This document shows positions 61,160 through 64,000 of a stretch of 64,000 nucleotides of DNA, piece by piece. Position numbers and translations under genes: made by a program. How positions within the stretch are numbered: the stretch's first letter is position 1; every line of letters starts with the position of its first letter. This DNA comes from Myroides sp. 1354. Lineage in GTDB: Bacteria; Bacteroidota; Bacteroidia; Flavobacteriales; Flavobacteriaceae. Below the pieces are notes generated by a model. That model saw nothing but the letters and a program-made list of their open reading frames with translations, did not search any database and had not been told where the DNA came from. The stretch spans positions 149 through 64,148 of the forward strand of contig NZ_JACAGN010000014.1 of NCBI RefSeq assembly GCF_030324495.1. Reading direction: 5' to 3'.

Positions 61160-61765
61160 ATGAAGAAAATTACTATGAGCCTATTGGCTATTTTCGCTTT
61201 CAGCGGAGCTGCATTAGCACAAACTCCAGATGTTAAAATTGGAGCAAAAGCAGGTTTGAATATTTCAAACGTTTCTGATATAGATGACTCAAAAAGCAAA
61301 ACAGGATTTCACGTAGGAGCTGTAGCAGAAATTTTCATCAACGAAAAATTCTCAATTCAACCAGAGCTTCTTTACTCTACTCAAGGAGCTAAAGCTTCAC
61401 AAAAAGAGACTTTTATGGGGCAAACTTTTACATTGGATAGCACACTAAAATTAGACTACATCAACATTCCTATCATGGCAAAATACTATATCATTGATGG
61501 ATTAAGTGTACAAGCAGGTCCTCAAATTGGTTTTTTAGTAAAAGCTGAAACGAAAGACAAATTCCAAGGTGAATCTGAAACTACAAATGTAAAAAGTGAA
61601 ACTCAAAAAGTTGATTTTGGCTTAAACTTTGGAGCTGGTTATGAATTACCTATGGGTCTTTTCTTTGATGCACGCTATAACTTAGGTTTAACTAAAATAA
61701 ACAAGGAAGGCGATAACTCTTTAAAAAATAGAGTCATTCAAATTTCGGTAGGATATAAATTCTAA
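61160..61765 (+). CDS. Outer membrane beta-barrel (OMP_b-brl_2) porin-like protein
   Basis: 201 residues. Signal peptide ends ALA|Q at residue 20. The mature part starts KIGAKAGLNISNVSD and has the family elements KTGFHVGAVAEIF, FSIQPELLYSTQGAKA, LNIPIMAKYYI-type strand (YINIPIMAKYYI) and the closing aromatic QISVGYKF. These small barrels of Bacteroidetes are of unknown substrate. A close paralogue lies 102 bases downstream. Confidence 0.88.
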   Translation: MKKITMSLLAIFAFSGAALAQTPDVKIGAKAGLNISNVSDIDDSKSKTGFHVGAVAEIFINEKFSIQPELLYSTQGAKASQKETFMGQTFTLDSTLKLDYINIPIMAKYYIIDGLSVQAGPQIGFLVKAETKDKFQGESETTNVKSETQKVDFGLNFGAGYELPMGLFFDARYNLGLTKINKEGDNSLKNRVIQISVGYKF

Positions 61766-61773
61766 AAAAAACG

Positions 61774-61806
61774 AAAGAGGATAATCAACATTATCCTCTT
61801 TTTTTT
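61774..61806 (+). terminator. Intrinsic terminator between the paralogous barrels
   Basis: AAAGAGGATAAT-CAAC-ATTATCCTCTTT with eight or more T residues, 8 bases after the stop. The paralogue therefore has its own promoter. Confidence 0.92.
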
Positions 61807-61867
61807 ACCCTTACAACCTTTGTTCTAAAAAACAAGAAGAAAAGTTAAAATAAAATCACCATTACCA

Positions 61868-62560
61868 ATGAAAAAAATAACAACTAGCCTATTAGCTATT
61901 TTTGCTTTTAGTGTTTTGTCTCATGCACAAACAACAGATAAACCAGACACGCCAGAAGTGAAATTCAGAGTTAAATCTGGTTTAAATATTTCAAACTTCT
62001 CCAATGATCCCGAAAGCAAAAGCAAAACGGGTTTTCACCTGGGAGCTGCAGCTGAAATCTTTATAACAGATAAATTCTCTATCCAACCAGAGCTTCAGTA
62101 TTCAACGCAAGGAGCCAAAGCCAAAAGTAGTGCGTACGATGATTATGAATATGAATATGATTATGACTATGATGATTATGATGATTATGGCTATTATTAT
62201 GACTCTGGCTATCAAATTTCAAAAATGGTTGCTAAATTAAATTACCTCAACATTCCTATCATGGCTAAATACTATATTGCGGATGGTTTGAGTATTCAAG
62301 CAGGTCCACAGCTAGGGTTTCTTCTCAAAGCTAAAGCTGAAATAGATGTTAAAATCGAGAATGAAAAAACAACTATAACTAAAGATATCAAATCCTCAGT
62401 AAATAAAGTTGACTTTGGTTTAAACTTTGGCGTAGGATATGATCTACCTATTGGTTTATTCTTTGATGCTCGTTACAACCTTGGTTTAACAAACTTCAAT
62501 AAAGAAGGAGATAAAATTCAACACCGCGTATTCCAATTAGGTGTAGGCTATAAATTTTAA
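61868..62560 (+). CDS. Outer membrane beta-barrel paralogue with Asp/Tyr-rich loop
   Basis: 230 residues. Same signal peptide start (MKKIT-SLLAIFAFS) and strands as the preceding barrel (GFHLGAAAEIF, LNIPIMAKYYIADGLSIQAGPQLGFLLK in parts, LGVGYKF). The difference is an insertion at residues 90-115 made only of Tyr, Asp, Glu, Gly and Ser, in what should be an external loop. It arose by tandem duplication of the upstream gene. Function unknown; the acidic-aromatic loop may bind metal or another surface. Confidence 0.88.
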   Translation: MKKITTSLLAIFAFSVLSHAQTTDKPDTPEVKFRVKSGLNISNFSNDPESKSKTGFHLGAAAEIFITDKFSIQPELQYSTQGAKAKSSAYDDYEYEYDYDYDDYDDYGYYYDSGYQISKMVAKLNYLNIPIMAKYYIADGLSIQAGPQLGFLLKAKAEIDVKIENEKTTITKDIKSSVNKVDFGLNFGVGYDLPIGLFFDARYNLGLTNFNKEGDKIQHRVFQLGVGYKF

Positions 62561-62585
62561 TTGATTATCGGTTATCGGTTATCGG

Positions 62586-62632
62586 TTAGGAGTAAATGAT
62601 CTAAATAGGATGATTTACTCCTAACTTTTTTT
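62586..62632 (+). terminator. Intrinsic terminator
   Basis: TTAGGAGTAAAT and ATTTACTCCTAA pair as a 12-base stem around GATCTAAATAGGATG, followed by CTTTTTTTG. The left arm adjoins a short TTATCGG tract of the GATAAC family. Confidence 0.85.
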
Positions 62633-62639
62633 GTGTTAT

Positions 62640-63026
62640 TATGAGTTGGTGAAATCGAAACGTAGTGAAAATCGTAACACAGTGGAGATTCATCGAACTC
62701 CAAAACAAAATATAAAATAGGTGAGATATATTCATCGAACACTAAAACCAAATCGTAACGCAGTGGAGATTCATCGAATACCAAAACAAAACATAAAATA
62801 GGTGAGATATATTCATCGAACACTAAAACCAAATCGTAACGCAGTGAAAATCGTAACGCAGTGGAGATTCATCGAACTCCAAAACAAAATATAAAATAGG
62901 TGAGATAAATATAAACTAGGTGAGATAGTTGGTGTGATGGTGAGAAGGGCACTCATAACCGATAGTTGGTGAGGAGGGTGTGGTGGTGAGAATGACACTC
63001 ATAACCGATAACTCATAACCGATAAT
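62640..63026. repeat. Cluster of GATTCATCGAAC/GGTGAGATA repeats and GATAAC tract
   Basis: Three or more copies of CAGTGGAGATTCATCGAA, with TCCAAAACAAAATATAAAAT or CACTAAAACCAAAT and AGGTGAGATATATTCATCG, run from 62650 to 62910. Short TGGTGGTGAGA and CTCATAACCGATAA pieces follow to 63026. It is the reverse complement of the repeat at the left window edge. Small frames in it are not genes. Confidence 0.75.
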
Positions 63027-63064
63027 AAAAAAAGAGAGAATGATTACTCATTCTCTCTTTTTTT
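63027..63064 (-). terminator. Terminator of the tRNA-His cluster
   Basis: AAAAAAAGAGAGAATGA-TTAC-TCATTCTCTCTTTTTTT, a long symmetrical stem; on the minus strand it lies 3 bases after the last tRNA. Confidence 0.92.
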
Positions 63065-63066
63065 AG

Positions 63067-63141
<75 letters not shown>

Positions 63142-63188
63142 GTGTATATTTTTTAAGGTGTTTCAATACATTCACCTAGTTCTTTTTG

Positions 63189-63263
<75 letters not shown>

Positions 63264-63310
63264 GTGTATATTTTTTAAGGTGTTTCAATACATTCACCTA
63301 GTTCTTTTTG

Positions 63311-63385
<75 letters not shown>

Positions 63386-63409
63386 GTATTTGTCTTATTT
63401 TGACGCTTG

Positions 63410-63439
63410 CAAAGGTAGCCATATTTCCTTATGTTGCAA
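63410..63439 (-). promoter_or_regulatory. Promoter of the tRNA-His cluster
   Basis: On the minus strand TTG (63439-63437) and TACCTTTG (63417-63410) are 19 bases apart, a textbook Bacteroidetes promoter, 24 bases before the first tRNA. Confidence 0.8.
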
Positions 63440-63456
63440 GCATTTTTTGAAAAATT

Positions 63457-64000
63457 TTACATCAAATCATCTAAACGATTGACAGCCAAATATCTTTCTA
63501 CTGTAAATCCTTCTGCGTGTTCTCTATTAATCAAGCGCCCTAAATCCTGAGCGCGATACACAATACTGTCCAAGAAATTTTTGGAAGTAATTGGTGTTGA
63601 GGGCTCTTTGGAGTTTACATCATAAAATTGGGTACCATACGCTAAAACCGCTTCCATTTTTTGATCAATGAATCCTGTAACATCTACGACAAAATCAGGT
63701 TCAATATTTTTCCATTGAATATAGTGATACACTACTTTTGGACGCCATTCCTCCTGCTCTACTCCATTTAGCGCAGTTTCAATACGCCTCAACCCTGCTA
63801 AAAAACAAGCATCAGAAACTAATTTACTTCCTTTTCCATGGTCAATATGTCGGTCGTCAATCGCATTACACAAGACAATCTCTGGTTTGTACTTGCGAAT
63901 CATTTTAATTACTTCCAATTGATGTGCCTCGTCATTGACAAAAAAACCATCGCGAAAACCTAAATTCTCACGTACTACTACTCCCAAAACCTGAGCTGCT
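63457..64000 (-). CDS. bshB1: Bacillithiol biosynthesis deacetylase BshB1, N-terminus outside window
   Basis: The frame runs through the window edge (residues ...AQVLGVVVRENLGFRDGFF), so about the first 60 residues with the metal motif AHPDD are missing from view. Visible are ENLGFRDGFF, the catalytic-metal motif region CNAIDDRHIDHGKGS and the C-terminal HAEGFTVERYLAVN. This is the LmbE/PIG-L deacetylase that removes acetate from GlcNAc-malate in bacillithiol synthesis. A complete-looking ATG at 63987 is internal and not the true start. Confidence 0.88.
   Translation of the reverse strand, partial: AAQVLGVVVRENLGFRDGFFVNDEAHQLEVIKMIRKYKPEIVLCNAIDDRHIDHGKGSKLVSDACFLAGLRRIETALNGVEQEEWRPKVVYHYIQWKNIEPDFVVDVTGFIDQKMEAVLAYGTQFYDVNSKEPSTPITSKNFLDSIVYRAQDLGRLINREHAEGFTVERYLAVNRLDDLM

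Noticed and set aside
62572-62998. Small minus-strand frames in the repeat cluster before the tRNAs
   Set aside because: Their proteins are repeated copies of VLVFDEYISPI, a translation of the DNA repeat.

Overview
The window is chromosomal DNA from a member of the Bacteroidetes, most likely the family Flavobacteriaceae; a Myroides- or Flavobacterium-like genus is my guess rather than something the sequence proves. The signs are an A+T-rich composition, promoters with the Bacteroidetes -7 box TAnnTTTG, no obvious Shine-Dalgarno boxes, lipoproteins with a Cys-Ser-Ser-Asp-Asp surface-export type N-terminus, OmpA and OMP_b-brl barrels, a TonB receptor/DUF4374 operon, a bacillithiol gene (bshB1) and the order relA/spoT - fur-like - purA. 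No plasmid, prophage or intact insertion sequence is visible; the only mobile-element trace is a short IS3-like transposase relic at 35521-35619.

Layout. 1-4310 holds six minus-strand accessory enzymes (methyltransferase, RibD/DHFR-like reductase, cytidine deaminase, thioredoxin, DinB, ANT(6)-like nucleotidyltransferase) separated by intergenic repeats. 4476-6429 is a two-component system. 6625-8708 holds small envelope proteins (a lipoprotein and a PepSY-like pair), and 8926-11078 two tandem membrane-anchored AraC regulators. After an 840-base A+T-rich gap, 11923-19643 carries a conserved core (OmpA, UvrB, DUF1456, truncated haemoglobin, then DUF2520-KdsC-Maf-MscS). 19707-27425 is a divergent locus with RDD and TRIC-like membrane proteins on one side and SpoIIM / membrane protein / DUF4129 / DUF4350 / MoxR / DUF58 on the other: a widespread but functionally unsolved chaperone-membrane system. 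27429-34068 is housekeeping (rRNA/tRNA methyltransferase, SDR, barrel, RelA/SpoT, Fur-like, PurA). A DUF2235 lipase-like protein (34115-35419) looks like an orphan secreted effector. 36177-43306 is again core (OstA-like, class III aminotransferase, TPR, AroE, DUF349).

45208-51087 is the most coherent accessory system: a four-gene operon of TonB-dependent receptor, DUF4374 surface lipoprotein, enterochelin-esterase-like hydrolase with an N-terminal E-set domain, and a YncE-like beta-propeller. It reads as capture, import and hydrolysis of a ferric catecholate xenosiderophore (XusA/XusB-like), with a candidate operator over its promoter. Next come a MATE exporter with a divergent PchR-like AraC regulator, an S24-fold repressor lacking its catalytic serine, a carbonic anhydrase/SulP bicarbonate operon, a GNAT-NUDIX fusion broken by a one-base frameshift in a homopolymer, an HxlR regulator, two paralogous barrel porins, three tandem tRNA-His genes and the 3' part of bshB1.

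A strong secondary theme is intergenic repetition. At least four families of short repeats (GATAAC tracts, GGGCACAG...CTGTGCCC hairpins, a T-rich GATTATCGATTA...CAGAAAATTT element, and a GATTCATCGAAC element) occupy most convergent gene junctions. One family forms a five-copy tandem array of about 119 bases, another a 109-base tandem. In at least two places these repeats supply the last codons of neighbouring proteins.
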